NCBI GenBank assembly: GCA_030824835.1
Contig: JAPJRA010000005.1
Coordinates: 1-11,373 of the forward strand
Reading direction: 5' to 3'
DNA from: Geminicoccaceae bacterium
Lineage (GTDB): Bacteria; Pseudomonadota; Alphaproteobacteria; Geminicoccales; Geminicoccaceae
Length of the DNA: 11,373 bases
Below the pieces are notes generated by a model. It saw only the letters and a program-made list of their open reading frames with translations, was not told the DNA's origin and did no database searches. The stretch's first letter is position 1; every line of letters starts with the position of its first letter. A program made the translations under genes and the position numbers. This document shows, piece by piece, positions 1 through 6,052 of the stretch.

Positions 1-330
1 ATAGCCGGATCACGCACTTAGTGCGCCACCTGGTACCGCTGCAGACGGCATGGCCGGCGGGCCTCCAGCCGACGGAACAAAGCGTGAGAACCGGCCAGCC
101 TGCCGCGCCTGCGTAACATCTTGGCAACCATGATCGGCGCTCCGTCAGCGCTCTGGCGTCGCGAGCGCACCGGGCAAGGCACATCGAGGTGGCGACGATC
201 CACTCGCCTCGCTGCGCCTGCGGCGCCGCCTTGGTTGGGGCTGTGGCACGCGAGGAGCCGTCACTCTCGACGATTACCGGCTGGACGCCCCGACGCCCAC
301 GGCAATGGGTCCTGACCAGCGATGGCGTTT
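1..330. other. Gene-poor left edge, no convincing gene
   Basis: This stretch holds only short, arginine-rich open frames of the kind that arise by chance in G+C-rich DNA. The one frame worth a note is on the minus strand at 18-203. It contains VAKMLRRRGRLAGSHALFRR, which loosely recalls the helix-turn-helix tract of IS66/IS3-type OrfA proteins (a VARRHG...LFxWRR pattern), but it lacks the tryptophan and the spacing does not fit, so it is at best a decayed fragment. No ribosome binding site or terminator with a T-run was found for the minus-strand gene ending at 331. Confidence 0.3.
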
Positions 331-1776
331 TTAGGAGGCCTTGCCGATCACGATCAGGCTTTGCCCCCAGTTGACGATCTCGTCGCGACCATCACGGTCG
401 AGATCCATGACCAGCGGATAGGGCGACCAAGTGTCGAAGCCGGTGGGCGGCTTGACCGCTTTGACCTTGCTGCCCTTGAGGTTCCAGTACCATCCGGTGC
501 CGAGACGTATCTTCCCGCTTCGGTCGAGGACGCGACCGAAGAAGATCATCAACTCATCCGTACCGGTGGCGCCGTCGAGATTGGCGTTCTGGAAAGGCAT
601 CTGGGCGTTGACTTTGCTCCTGGCATATATGGCCTGTATCCGGCCCGCTCCATTGAGAAAATACACGGAGGGATTGGACACGGTTCCCTTCTGGTGGATG
701 ACCACGGTCGGCACGCTGGAGTTTGGGTCCAGCCGCGCCAGAGTCGCGTGTTGCGGATTGTAGATCGTGCTGTTGGACAGCGACCATAAGGTTGCGCACG
801 TCTGCGCGGCGCTGGTGGCCTTCACACCGTTGGCACCGGTGAGCACCGCCTCAAGCCCACGCCGGCCCGGGTCGAGGTCCGCTACCGCCACCGAGTCCGC
901 ATGGGTGCCGCCGAGGTCGACCGAGCAAATACGATTCCCTTGTGGGTCATACTGATGGCGGCCGATGAAGATCGAGCCGGCATAGCCGTCGCCATTGCCG
1001 TCGACCGGGTAGACATAGTGGCCGGCGGCGCAGGTGTTGCGATCCCATAGCCGATTGAGATCGGGATCGAACGCCACCGTCCGTCCCCAGACGTCGATAT
1101 AGTTGCCTGCCTTGGCACAGCCTCTCTTGTTGGTTTCTGCTACGAGGATGATAGGCTGGCTGCGACCGAAGACGCGGAACGCCGCGATCTGGCACTCGCT
1201 ATCAGCCGAGGCGTCCAGGTTGACGGCACGGATCACCTTGCCGGTGACGCCGGATCTGACCACCAATTGCTTGCGGCCACCGCTGACCCAGCAATGAACG
1301 ATCTCCTGGGTCCCGTTGCGGTTGCTGTCCAACACCGCCAACGTGTCGCGATGAATGAAATCGCGGTGAACGCGGCCCGAGGGATTGTCGATCTGCCACA
1401 ACTTCCGGCCGGTGCGATCATAGACCCGCATGTAGCGGTAACCGTTGAAGTGCACGAAACCAAATCGTCCACTGCCATCGATATCGATCGGATAAAGATT
1501 GCCGCGGACATTGTTGAGCGCACTCCCATCCAGTTCGATCTGAGTGGTGACCCGCATAGAGATCGTGGAGGTACTGCTGGCGGCGCCATTTCTAGCTAGC
1601 GGAATATAGGGAACGTCGCGTCCCGGGTTGTGGTGCAACTGCATTCGGTCGTTGGCATACGGCACGGCCTGCGACGGCGATATCGGCGCCACGGCGACGA
1701 CCATGGCTAAGGCAGCAAGTCGATAGAAACGCAGGACAACTCGCCTTGGGCGCAAGCCTGAAGAAGACATGATCAT
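331..1776 (-). CDS. Secreted FG-GAP/VCBS-like beta-propeller protein, function unknown
   Basis: A 481-residue protein with a Sec-type signal peptide: basic n-region (RPRRVVLRFYR, residues 9-19), hydrophobic core (LAALAMVVAVAPI, 20-32) and a likely cleavage after SQA (35-37). The mature part has repeated Asp-rich, calcium-loop-like motifs followed by beta-strand residues: DIDGSGRFGFV (98-108), DSNRNGTQEIV (150-160), DGNGDGYAGSIF (259-270), DLDPGRRGLEAVL (300-312), NLDGATGTDELMIFF (399-413) and DLDRDGRDEIVNWG (458-471). These are typical of FG-GAP/VCBS blades, so a beta-propeller exported to the periplasm or outside is inferred. Six cysteines (162, 195, 220, 249, 284, 327) could form disulfides. 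Related propellers occur in integrin-like adhesins and rhamnogalacturonan lyases, but no catalytic signature is recognised. The start is ATGATCATG; the second ATG at 1770 is also possible. The Shine-Dalgarno match is weak (GGGAT about 9 nt upstream). It is divergent from the arylsulfotransferase-like gene across a 1-kb gap. Confidence 0.8.
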   Translation of the reverse strand: MIMSSSGLRPRRVVLRFYRLAALAMVVAVAPISPSQAVPYANDRMQLHHNPGRDVPYIPLARNGAASSTSTISMRVTTQIELDGSALNNVRGNLYPIDIDGSGRFGFVHFNGYRYMRVYDRTGRKLWQIDNPSGRVHRDFIHRDTLAVLDSNRNGTQEIVHCWVSGGRKQLVVRSGVTGKVIRAVNLDASADSECQIAAFRVFGRSQPIILVAETNKRGCAKAGNYIDVWGRTVAFDPDLNRLWDRNTCAAGHYVYPVDGNGDGYAGSIFIGRHQYDPQGNRICSVDLGGTHADSVAVADLDPGRRGLEAVLTGANGVKATSAAQTCATLWSLSNSTIYNPQHATLARLDPNSSVPTVVIHQKGTVSNPSVYFLNGAGRIQAIYARSKVNAQMPFQNANLDGATGTDELMIFFGRVLDRSGKIRLGTGWYWNLKGSKVKAVKPPTGFDTWSPYPLVMDLDRDGRDEIVNWGQSLIVIGKAS

Positions 1777-1796
1777 AAGATCTTATCCCGGTTGGA

Positions 1797-1828
1797 ATTG
1801 TACATCCAGCCGAGACGGCGAATACAAT
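1797..1828 (-). promoter_or_regulatory. Candidate promoter / inverted repeat before the FG-GAP gene
   Basis: Reading on the minus strand, TTGTAT (1822-1827) lies 19 nt before TACAAT (1797-1802), a 5/6 match to TATAAT, about 20 nt upstream of the ATG at 1776. The same bases make an inverted repeat ATTGTA-N20-TACAAT (1797-1802 and 1823-1828), so the site might be an operator instead. The 19-nt spacer is long for a sigma-70 promoter. A second possible promoter is TTGCTT-N18-TATACA with its -10 at 1924-1929. Both are pattern matches only. Confidence 0.25.
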
Positions 1829-1980
1829 AATTGAGGTCACCTCTTCAGCAGGGTGCTGTTCCTCCATTAACGTCCGTGGTCCGCCCAGGCCATGGATACG
1901 CATCGCCGTCGACCAGTCGTCCATGTATAGCCATGGCGCCCACCATAAAGCAACCAAAAGGTGTATTGGTCACCTCATGA

Positions 1981-2110
1981 TTTATTTACCACGTTAAAAT
2001 GCATTGATGCCACATCAGGAGTCAGGTAAAAAATGTCTTATAATTGATATACTTATAGATTATCATCATATGTATCATAACTCGCTAATGTAATGGAAAT
2101 AACACATTGG
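1981..2110. promoter_or_regulatory. A+T-rich island with promoter-like elements
   Basis: Hand counting gives 38 G+C in 130 bases (about 29%), against clearly G+C-rich DNA on both sides. On the plus strand it holds a perfect TATAAT (2039-2044) and a separate TTGATG-N17-TAAAAA pair (2004-2009, 2027-2032). The hexamer TATCAT is repeated directly 12 bp apart (2061-2066 and 2073-2078) around CATATG. It lies between the divergent FG-GAP and arylsulfotransferase-like genes, so it may carry promoters and operators for either, or be foreign DNA bound by a silencing protein. Neither use is shown by the sequence alone. Confidence 0.4.
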
Positions 2111-2188
2111 TTGATTTGTGGAGTAATCCAGCCGTGGCGCTGCCGCGGTTCGTCGCCAAAATTTTGAACGGCATCGCCACGTCTGGGC

Positions 2189-2230
2189 GGTCGCCCGGCA
2201 ATGGGTCCGCCGGAGTGCGACCCTAATTTT
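2189..2230 (+). terminator. Bulged hairpin with T-rich tail, terminator-like
   Basis: GGTCGC (2189-2194) plus CCGGC (2195-2199) pairs with GCCGG (2209-2213) and GCGACC (2217-2222). This leaves a 9-nt loop (2200-2208) and a 3-nt bulge AGT. The tail is CTAATTTTCC. The stem has 11 G+C-rich pairs and a short T-run, as in an intrinsic terminator reading rightward. No plus-strand gene lies upstream, so it would end a non-coding transcript from the A+T-rich island or attenuate a long leader of the 2810 gene. Confidence 0.4.
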
Positions 2231-2364
2231 CCGGGGCGCCACCCGACTGACGGCCTTCATCTGAGACGCGAAGCGAGCTGTTCGCTCAATGGCTGAATAG
2301 CGTCGCTGGCTTACAGCTTGGTTACGGTTGAATTGCCGCGCTGGCATACCGAGTTCGCCGGCGG

Positions 2365-2511
2365 TTAGGCCGGTTGACTCGCGCCCTCGATTTCGCTTTG
2401 CATCACCGGGCTCGCCGTGAGCTGCAGTTTTGCCTCCTTAGTGACTTGACGCTCGGTTGGGACACTGCTGCCGGGAATGACGTGGGTATCGGCTGGATGT
2501 GAAATGATCAT
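2365..2511 (-). CDS. Possible small hypothetical ORF, 48 residues
   Basis: An uninterrupted minus-strand frame starts ATGATCATT and ends TAA. It encodes a 48-residue protein beginning MIISHPADTHVIPGSS and ending SEIEGASQPA. Its composition is balanced and not arginine-rich, unlike the shadow frames around it, and about 65% of third codon positions are G or C by hand count. It has no transmembrane segment or motif that I recognise. The ATG lies inside the 12-bp palindrome at 2502-2513. Upstream there is a GGA 5 nt from the start (GGATCCAA before ATG), a weak Shine-Dalgarno. It may be a chance ORF; no homology can be judged by eye. Confidence 0.18.
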   Translation of the reverse strand: MIISHPADTHVIPGSSVPTERQVTKEAKLQLTASPVMQSEIEGASQPA

Positions 2512-2513
2512 TT
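2502..2513. promoter_or_regulatory. 12-bp perfect palindrome, possible operator
   Basis: AAATGATCATTT reads the same on both strands. It lies about 300 bp upstream of the arylsulfotransferase-like start, in a region without a firm gene. Its core ATGATCAT also occurs at 1769-1776, over the start codon of the FG-GAP gene. A symmetric site of this size suits a dimeric regulator, but a 12-bp palindrome is not rare enough in 1 kb to be proof. Confidence 0.25.
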
Positions 2514-2809
2514 GGATCCATCACCCTCGCCCGACGCGGCTGGGGTGGGTTGCACGTTGCTCGGCCAAGCCCTCTCCTCCGCTATGCCTTGTCGCTGGAC
2601 CGACTCTGTTCGGCGGTCTGGCGCAATCGACGCAGGGACGCATCGCTTAGGGCTGCGCGCGTCCCGAACGCTTCGGTGAGCGTCCAGGCAGCATCGCACC
2701 ACGGTTTACGCGTCGCAGCCGATCTGGGCTCACGGGCCGTGATCGTTGTCGAACGGTCAATCAGAACCGCGCCGCCGCACGCTGGGCGGCCAACCTCCGA
2801 GGAAACACG
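2514..2809. other. Intergenic leader upstream of the arylsulfotransferase-like gene
   Basis: No supported gene. It contains a 7-bp inverted repeat, GGGACGC (2635-2641) with GCGTCCC (2659-2665) around a 17-nt loop, without a T-run. The last bases hold the ribosome binding site GAGGAAA just before the ATG at 2810. No convincing -35/-10 pair was found close to that gene, so its promoter may lie well upstream. Confidence 0.35.
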
Positions 2810-4165
2810 ATGATCGACCGCCTGGCCAAATTGATCTTCCTGCTCGGCTTCTGCGCGGTGCTGGTTCTGGGTGGCTTCTATGTCGGCTGGAAAAGGCTCC
2901 CGCCGGTCGAGCAGGTCGAGGAAGCTGCCGACGCCATCAGGGACTGGCGAATCAACTGGCGCAGCTATGCCGGGCTGGAGCCGACCAAGTTCATTCGGCC
3001 AGCCCCGACGGTTGGTAGCGGCCTGACGCTGAATGTCGTCGGCGAGGCCCAGCCAGGCGTCACCGTGATGAGCAGCATCTGGGACGGCAAGGATGTCGGC
3101 CTCGCCATGTGGTCGCAGGACGGCAAGGAACTACATCGTTGGGTGGCGCGCTACTCCGATCTGAAGCGCTTCATGCCGCCCCTATCGCCCGAGCTGACGC
3201 CGACCAACAACTGGGACACCCATGTCGACGCCATGGTCATGTACCCGAATGGCGACGCCATCTTCAACGTCGGCGGGCAGGGCCTCGTTCGTATGGACCG
3301 CTGCAACCAGGTCGTGTGGTGGCTCGACTACGAGACCCACCACTCGTTGATGCTGGATGATGACGGCAATATCTGGGCGGGCGGCCGCAAGCGTCAGCAC
3401 CATCAAGAAGCCAGCGACAGGTTTCCCGGCATGGTGCCACCCTATGTCGAGGATACCGTCGTCAAGATCTCCCCGACCGACGGCAAGCTGCTGCAGGAGA
3501 TCTCCCTGCTGGATGCCATCTACAAGTCGTCGAATGAAACCATTCTGTTCCCGGATGGCGGCAATCTCGGCAAGGTCGCCATGCCCGACCCGTTGCACCT
3601 CAACCATGTCGAGCCCCTGCGGGCAGACCTGGCGCCAGCGTTTCCCATGTTCGACACCGGCGATCTTCTGATTTCCCTGCGCGTGCCTAGCACAATCCTG
3701 GTGCTGGACCCGAAGACTGGGCTGATCAAGTGGACGGCACGGGGCCCCTGGTTCGGCCAGCACGATCCGCATTTCCTGCCGAATGGGCGGATCTCGGTCT
3801 ATGACAACCGCGACGTCTACAACTATGAAGCTGAATCCCGCGGCGTGCCCGAGCGCGCCAGCCGGATCCTGCAGCTCGATCCGGTCACGGGCAAAACCAC
3901 GACATTCTTCGAGGGCACGCTAGACCAGCCGTACTTCACCGACGCCATCGGTAAACACTCCTACCAACCGAATGGCAACGTGCTGATCGCCGAGAGCTGG
4001 GGCGGGAGGGTGTTCGAGGTGACACCCGCGGGTAAGAAGGTCTGGGAGTTCGTCAACCGCTATGACGAGAACCGCGTCGCGCTGATCGAGTGGGCGCTCC
4101 GCTACCCGGCATCCTATGCCGACTTCCCTAAGGACTGCCCAGTCCCACCAAGCGCCGGATCCTGA
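2810..4165 (+). CDS. Membrane-anchored arylsulfotransferase (ASST)-like protein
   Basis: A 451-residue protein resembling the bacterial arylsulfotransferase family, in which a six-bladed beta-propeller moves sulfate between phenolic compounds without PAPS, using a histidine as sulfate carrier. Residues 6-26 (AKLIFLLGFCAVLVLGGFYVG) form an uncleaved-looking signal anchor, so the propeller should face the periplasm. Propeller blades show as repeated PNGD/DDGN/PNGR/PNGN turns: MYPNGDAIFNVGG (144-156), HHSLMLDDDGNIWAGG (177-192), QHDPHFLPNGRISVYDN (317-333), HSYQPNGNVLIAES (383-396), then GRVFEVTPAGKKVWEF (399-414). Candidate active-site histidines are 177/178, 263/266, 318 and 383; which one carries sulfate cannot be fixed without an alignment. 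The start has a good ribosome binding site (GAGGAAA, 4 nt spacing). It is single, divergent from the FG-GAP gene and convergent with the Sel1 gene. Substrate unknown; the family is sure to me, sulfotransferase activity less so. Confidence 0.83.
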   Translation: MIDRLAKLIFLLGFCAVLVLGGFYVGWKRLPPVEQVEEAADAIRDWRINWRSYAGLEPTKFIRPAPTVGSGLTLNVVGEAQPGVTVMSSIWDGKDVGLAMWSQDGKELHRWVARYSDLKRFMPPLSPELTPTNNWDTHVDAMVMYPNGDAIFNVGGQGLVRMDRCNQVVWWLDYETHHSLMLDDDGNIWAGGRKRQHHQEASDRFPGMVPPYVEDTVVKISPTDGKLLQEISLLDAIYKSSNETILFPDGGNLGKVAMPDPLHLNHVEPLRADLAPAFPMFDTGDLLISLRVPSTILVLDPKTGLIKWTARGPWFGQHDPHFLPNGRISVYDNRDVYNYEAESRGVPERASRILQLDPVTGKTTTFFEGTLDQPYFTDAIGKHSYQPNGNVLIAESWGGRVFEVTPAGKKVWEFVNRYDENRVALIEWALRYPASYADFPKDCPVPPSAGS

Positions 4166-4173
4166 GCCCAGGC

Positions 4174-4200
4174 GGGTCGCTCGCCGTCGGGCGACCCCTT
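4174..4200 (+). terminator. Hairpin terminator between convergent genes
   Basis: GGGTCGCTCG (4174-4183) pairs with CGGGCGACCC (4188-4197) over 10 positions, with one T-G wobble and a CCGT tetraloop, starting 9 nt after the TGA of the arylsulfotransferase-like gene and followed by CTT. The T-run is poor, but stem strength and position between two convergent stop codons (4165 and 4227) support termination, possibly in both directions. Confidence 0.55.
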
Positions 4201-4226
4201 GCCGCAAGGAACGTCCGCGACCTCTT

Positions 4227-4718
4227 CTAGCCGCCCGAGGGTGACACCCGGCTCAACACGATGGCCAGCCGGGCCACCGCTTCCGGCATGCCCTGAACCG
4301 CCGCCAGGCGATACCAATGGATCGCCCGACGCAGGTCACGGCGAACGCCGTCGCCGGTCTCGTAGAGCAGGCCCAGCTCGCACTGGGAGCCCTCGTGCCC
4401 TTGCTGGGCCGAGCGGCGGAACCAGCGGGCGGCATGCGCGGGGTCGCGCTCGACGCCTTCCCCGATCAGGTAGCAGACGGCCAGGCTGTGCTGCGCATGG
4501 GCATCACCCTGGTCGGCGGCGGTGCGATACCAGCGCGCCGCCTGCGCATGGTCCTGGCGGACGCCTTTGCCCTGGTCATGCATCAGCCCGACCTGGCGCT
4601 GCGCCTCCGCGGACCCATCCAGCGCCAGCCGCAGGAAGAGGCGAAAAGCCGTGCCGTGCTCGTCGGCCAGAAAAGCCGACCAAGCCAGCGCCTCGCGCTC
4701 GTCGTTCGTATCACTCAT
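4227..4718 (-). CDS. Sel1-repeat (TPR-like) protein
   Basis: A 163-residue cytoplasmic protein made mostly of Sel1-like repeats of 36 residues: 35-70, 71-106 and 107-142, with a partial fourth from 143. Each shows the pattern A..LG..Y..G.GV..D...A..WYR.AA.QG; clear copies are GLMHDQGKGVRQD (44-56), AVCYLIGEGVERD (80-92) and GLLYETGDGVRRD (116-128). There is no signal peptide or membrane segment. Sel1 proteins are helical scaffolds for protein-protein contacts, often in signalling; the partner here is unknown. An in-frame TAG 12 nt upstream forces the start to ATG 4718 or later. No Shine-Dalgarno is near; instead a 7-bp hairpin ends 2 nt before the ATG. The gene is last in a minus-strand run, 69 nt after the phosphatase-like gene. 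Confidence 0.92.
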   Translation of the reverse strand: MSDTNDEREALAWSAFLADEHGTAFRLFLRLALDGSAEAQRQVGLMHDQGKGVRQDHAQAARWYRTAADQGDAHAQHSLAVCYLIGEGVERDPAHAARWFRRSAQQGHEGSQCELGLLYETGDGVRRDLRRAIHWYRLAAVQGMPEAVARLAIVLSRVSPSGG

Positions 4719-4720
4719 GG

Positions 4721-4739
4721 CAGGGGTCTAGCACCCCTG
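4721..4739 (-). promoter_or_regulatory. 7-bp hairpin directly upstream of the Sel1 start codon
   Basis: CAGGGGT (4721-4727) and ACCCCTG (4733-4739) form a perfect stem around a 5-nt loop, ending 2 nt from the ATG at 4718 on the minus strand. The only Shine-Dalgarno-like purines (AGGGG) lie within the stem. It could limit translation of the Sel1 gene, or be the 3' hairpin of the upstream phosphatase-like transcript; there is no T-run. Confidence 0.35.
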
Positions 4740-4787
4740 ACGCCCGAGGTGGCAGACGAATTCGCCACGACGGCCACATCGCCCCCG

Positions 4788-5366
4788 CTAATCGTCGGGG
4801 ATCTCTGCACCACGGCCATTGCGACGCAACTCGGCCATGAAGTCGGGGCGTGCCGGTGCCTGCAGGCGATAATGGTCGCGCAAGGCCGCGTTGAGCCTTC
4901 CGCCGCGTTCCAGAATCTCATCTGCGAAACCGATCATGCGCGAGTTCGGCCAAGCGATCGGCCGAATCTCCCGGATCCGGGCGAAGATGGCCGGCTCGTC
5001 ACCAAGCTTGGTATGCCGGGCCAGCAGTGTTGCGAGGGCAGCCGTCGAGCGCGAGATCCCGGCATGGCAATGCACCAGCAGATGCCGAAGGTGCGCACCA
5101 GCCGCGTCGAGTTCGGCCCCGAACGCCACCAATTGCTCGACGTGTGTACGCTCTGGCGCTTCCCATCCCGGCCAGGGGCCAATGATGTCATGGAAGCGCA
5201 GGGTGAGCCGGTGATGCGGATCATAGGCCGCAAAAGCCGCGGGCTCCGGGTAGCCCGGGTCGAGGATCGACAGCACATGGGTGGCACGGCCAGCACGATG
5301 TGACTCGAGCTCGTCCAGACCGCAAATGGTCAGACGGAGATCAGGCTCGAGCAGGGCGGTCTGCAT
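4788..5366 (-). CDS. Tyrosine-phosphatase-like protein (COG5350 type)
   Basis: A 192-residue protein from the ATG at 5366. The signature HCHAGISRS (99-107) is the CX5R phosphate loop of cysteine phosphatases, with nucleophile Cys100 and Arg106. Asp60 in RFHDI is a likely general acid. The tail segment RPIAWPNSRMIGFADEIL (135-152) matches what I remember of the predicted protein tyrosine phosphatases of COG5350, common in alphaproteobacteria. It is cytoplasmic, with no signal peptide. The substrate is unknown. The frame stays open to a GTG at 5396 (10 more residues), but the ATG has AGAGAG 8 nt upstream and begins the conserved-looking part (LTICGLDEL), so it is preferred. It lies 70 nt after coaD and 69 nt before the Sel1 gene, in the same direction. 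Confidence 0.87.
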   Translation of the reverse strand: MQTALLEPDLRLTICGLDELESHRAGRATHVLSILDPGYPEPAAFAAYDPHHRLTLRFHDIIGPWPGWEAPERTHVEQLVAFGAELDAAGAHLRHLLVHCHAGISRSTAALATLLARHTKLGDEPAIFARIREIRPIAWPNSRMIGFADEILERGGRLNAALRDHYRLQAPARPDFMAELRRNGRGAEIPDD

Positions 5367-5436
5367 GGTGCGCACTCTCTGACGGTTGCAAGGCACGCCG
5401 CCGTTGTGAAGGGTTTAGGTGAACGTCGTGCGGCAG

Positions 5437-5961
5437 TCAGGGCAATTCTTTCGGGGGGCGCTTGGCGTCCAGCATCTTAAGCACGGCGGCGGTGACAAAA
5501 CTCGATACATCACCACCAAGGTGATGGATTTCCTTGACGAAGCGTGAGGAAATGAATTGGCTGGTCTCCGAGGCCATCAGGAACACGGTCTCGATCCGCG
5601 GATAGATGCGCTTATTGTTCGCCGCCATCTGAAACTCGTACTCGAAATCGGACACCGCACGTAGACCTCGAATGACCATGTCGGCACCGTTCTGGTGCGC
5701 GAAATGCATCAGCAGGGTCTGAAACGGGCGCACCACGATCTGCGTACCATTGAGCGCATTGGCCGCCATCAACGTCTCGATGTCGGCCTCGACCATATGG
5801 GTGCGTTCTTCCAGCGTGAACAGTGGCTCCTTGCCAGCATTGATCGCGACACCGATGATCAGCCGATCGACCAGAGTCGACGCCCGGCGAATGACATCGA
5901 TATGCCCATTATGGACGGGATCGAAGGTCCCCGGGTAGATTCCTACACGCAATCGGGTCAT
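5437..5961 (-). CDS. coaD: Pantetheine-phosphate adenylyltransferase
   Basis: CoaD (PPAT) transfers AMP from ATP to 4'-phosphopantetheine to give dephospho-CoA, the penultimate step of coenzyme A synthesis, in the cytoplasm. The 174-residue protein opens with YPGTFDPVHNGH (9-20), holding the nucleotidyltransferase HxGH motif (HNGH, 17-20). Further family segments are RGLRAVSDFEYEFQMA, containing the pantetheine/ATP-site arginine, and the second nucleotide motif SQFISSRFVKEI, followed by GGDVSSFV. Length is slightly above the usual 160-170. The start is ATG 5961; the upstream GGGGCGAG is rather far away (over 10 nt). It follows gyrA by 91 nt in the same direction, a common pairing in alphaproteobacteria, and may share its transcript. 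Confidence 0.98.
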   Translation of the reverse strand: MTRLRVGIYPGTFDPVHNGHIDVIRRASTLVDRLIIGVAINAGKEPLFTLEERTHMVEADIETLMAANALNGTQIVVRPFQTLLMHFAHQNGADMVIRGLRAVSDFEYEFQMAANNKRIYPRIETVFLMASETSQFISSRFVKEIHHLGGDVSSFVTAAVLKMLDAKRPPKELP

Positions 5962-6052
5962 GGCCGGTTTCTCGCCCCTGCCTCGGCCTAGCGCCGACGA
6001 CCGACTCTAGCCCGCTGCCACCCGCGGGGGGACGAGGCAGGAAGCCGCTGGG

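Noticed and set aside
1592..1957. Minus-strand frame of 121 residues upstream of and overlapping the FG-GAP gene
   Set aside because: Its second half is an out-of-frame reading of the signal-peptide region; no motif or ribosome binding site.
1835..1976. 9-mer GGTCACCTC repeated at 1835-1843 and 1968-1976
   Set aside because: A repeated 9-mer within 1 kb is expected by chance.
300..2208. 13-mer CGGCAATGGGTCC present at 300-312 and 2196-2208, flanking the FG-GAP gene
   Set aside because: About one 13-mer repeat is expected by chance in 11 kb and the flanks do not align further, so it is not evidence of duplication or insertion ends.
2550..2813. Plus-strand 87-residue frame whose TGA overlaps the ATG at 2810 (ATGA), suggesting translational coupling
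   Set aside because: It begins with TTG, is rich in arginine and serine like a chance frame, has no recognisable motif, and the gene at 2810 has its own good ribosome binding site.
2849..2854. Cys15 of the arylsulfotransferase-like protein as a lipoprotein cysteine
   Set aside because: The preceding residues (LGF) do not fit a lipobox because Phe precedes the Cys, and it is in the middle of the hydrophobic segment.
4317..5303. Plus-strand frame of 328 residues
   Set aside because: Antisense to the Sel1 and phosphatase-like genes, both of which have clear motifs.
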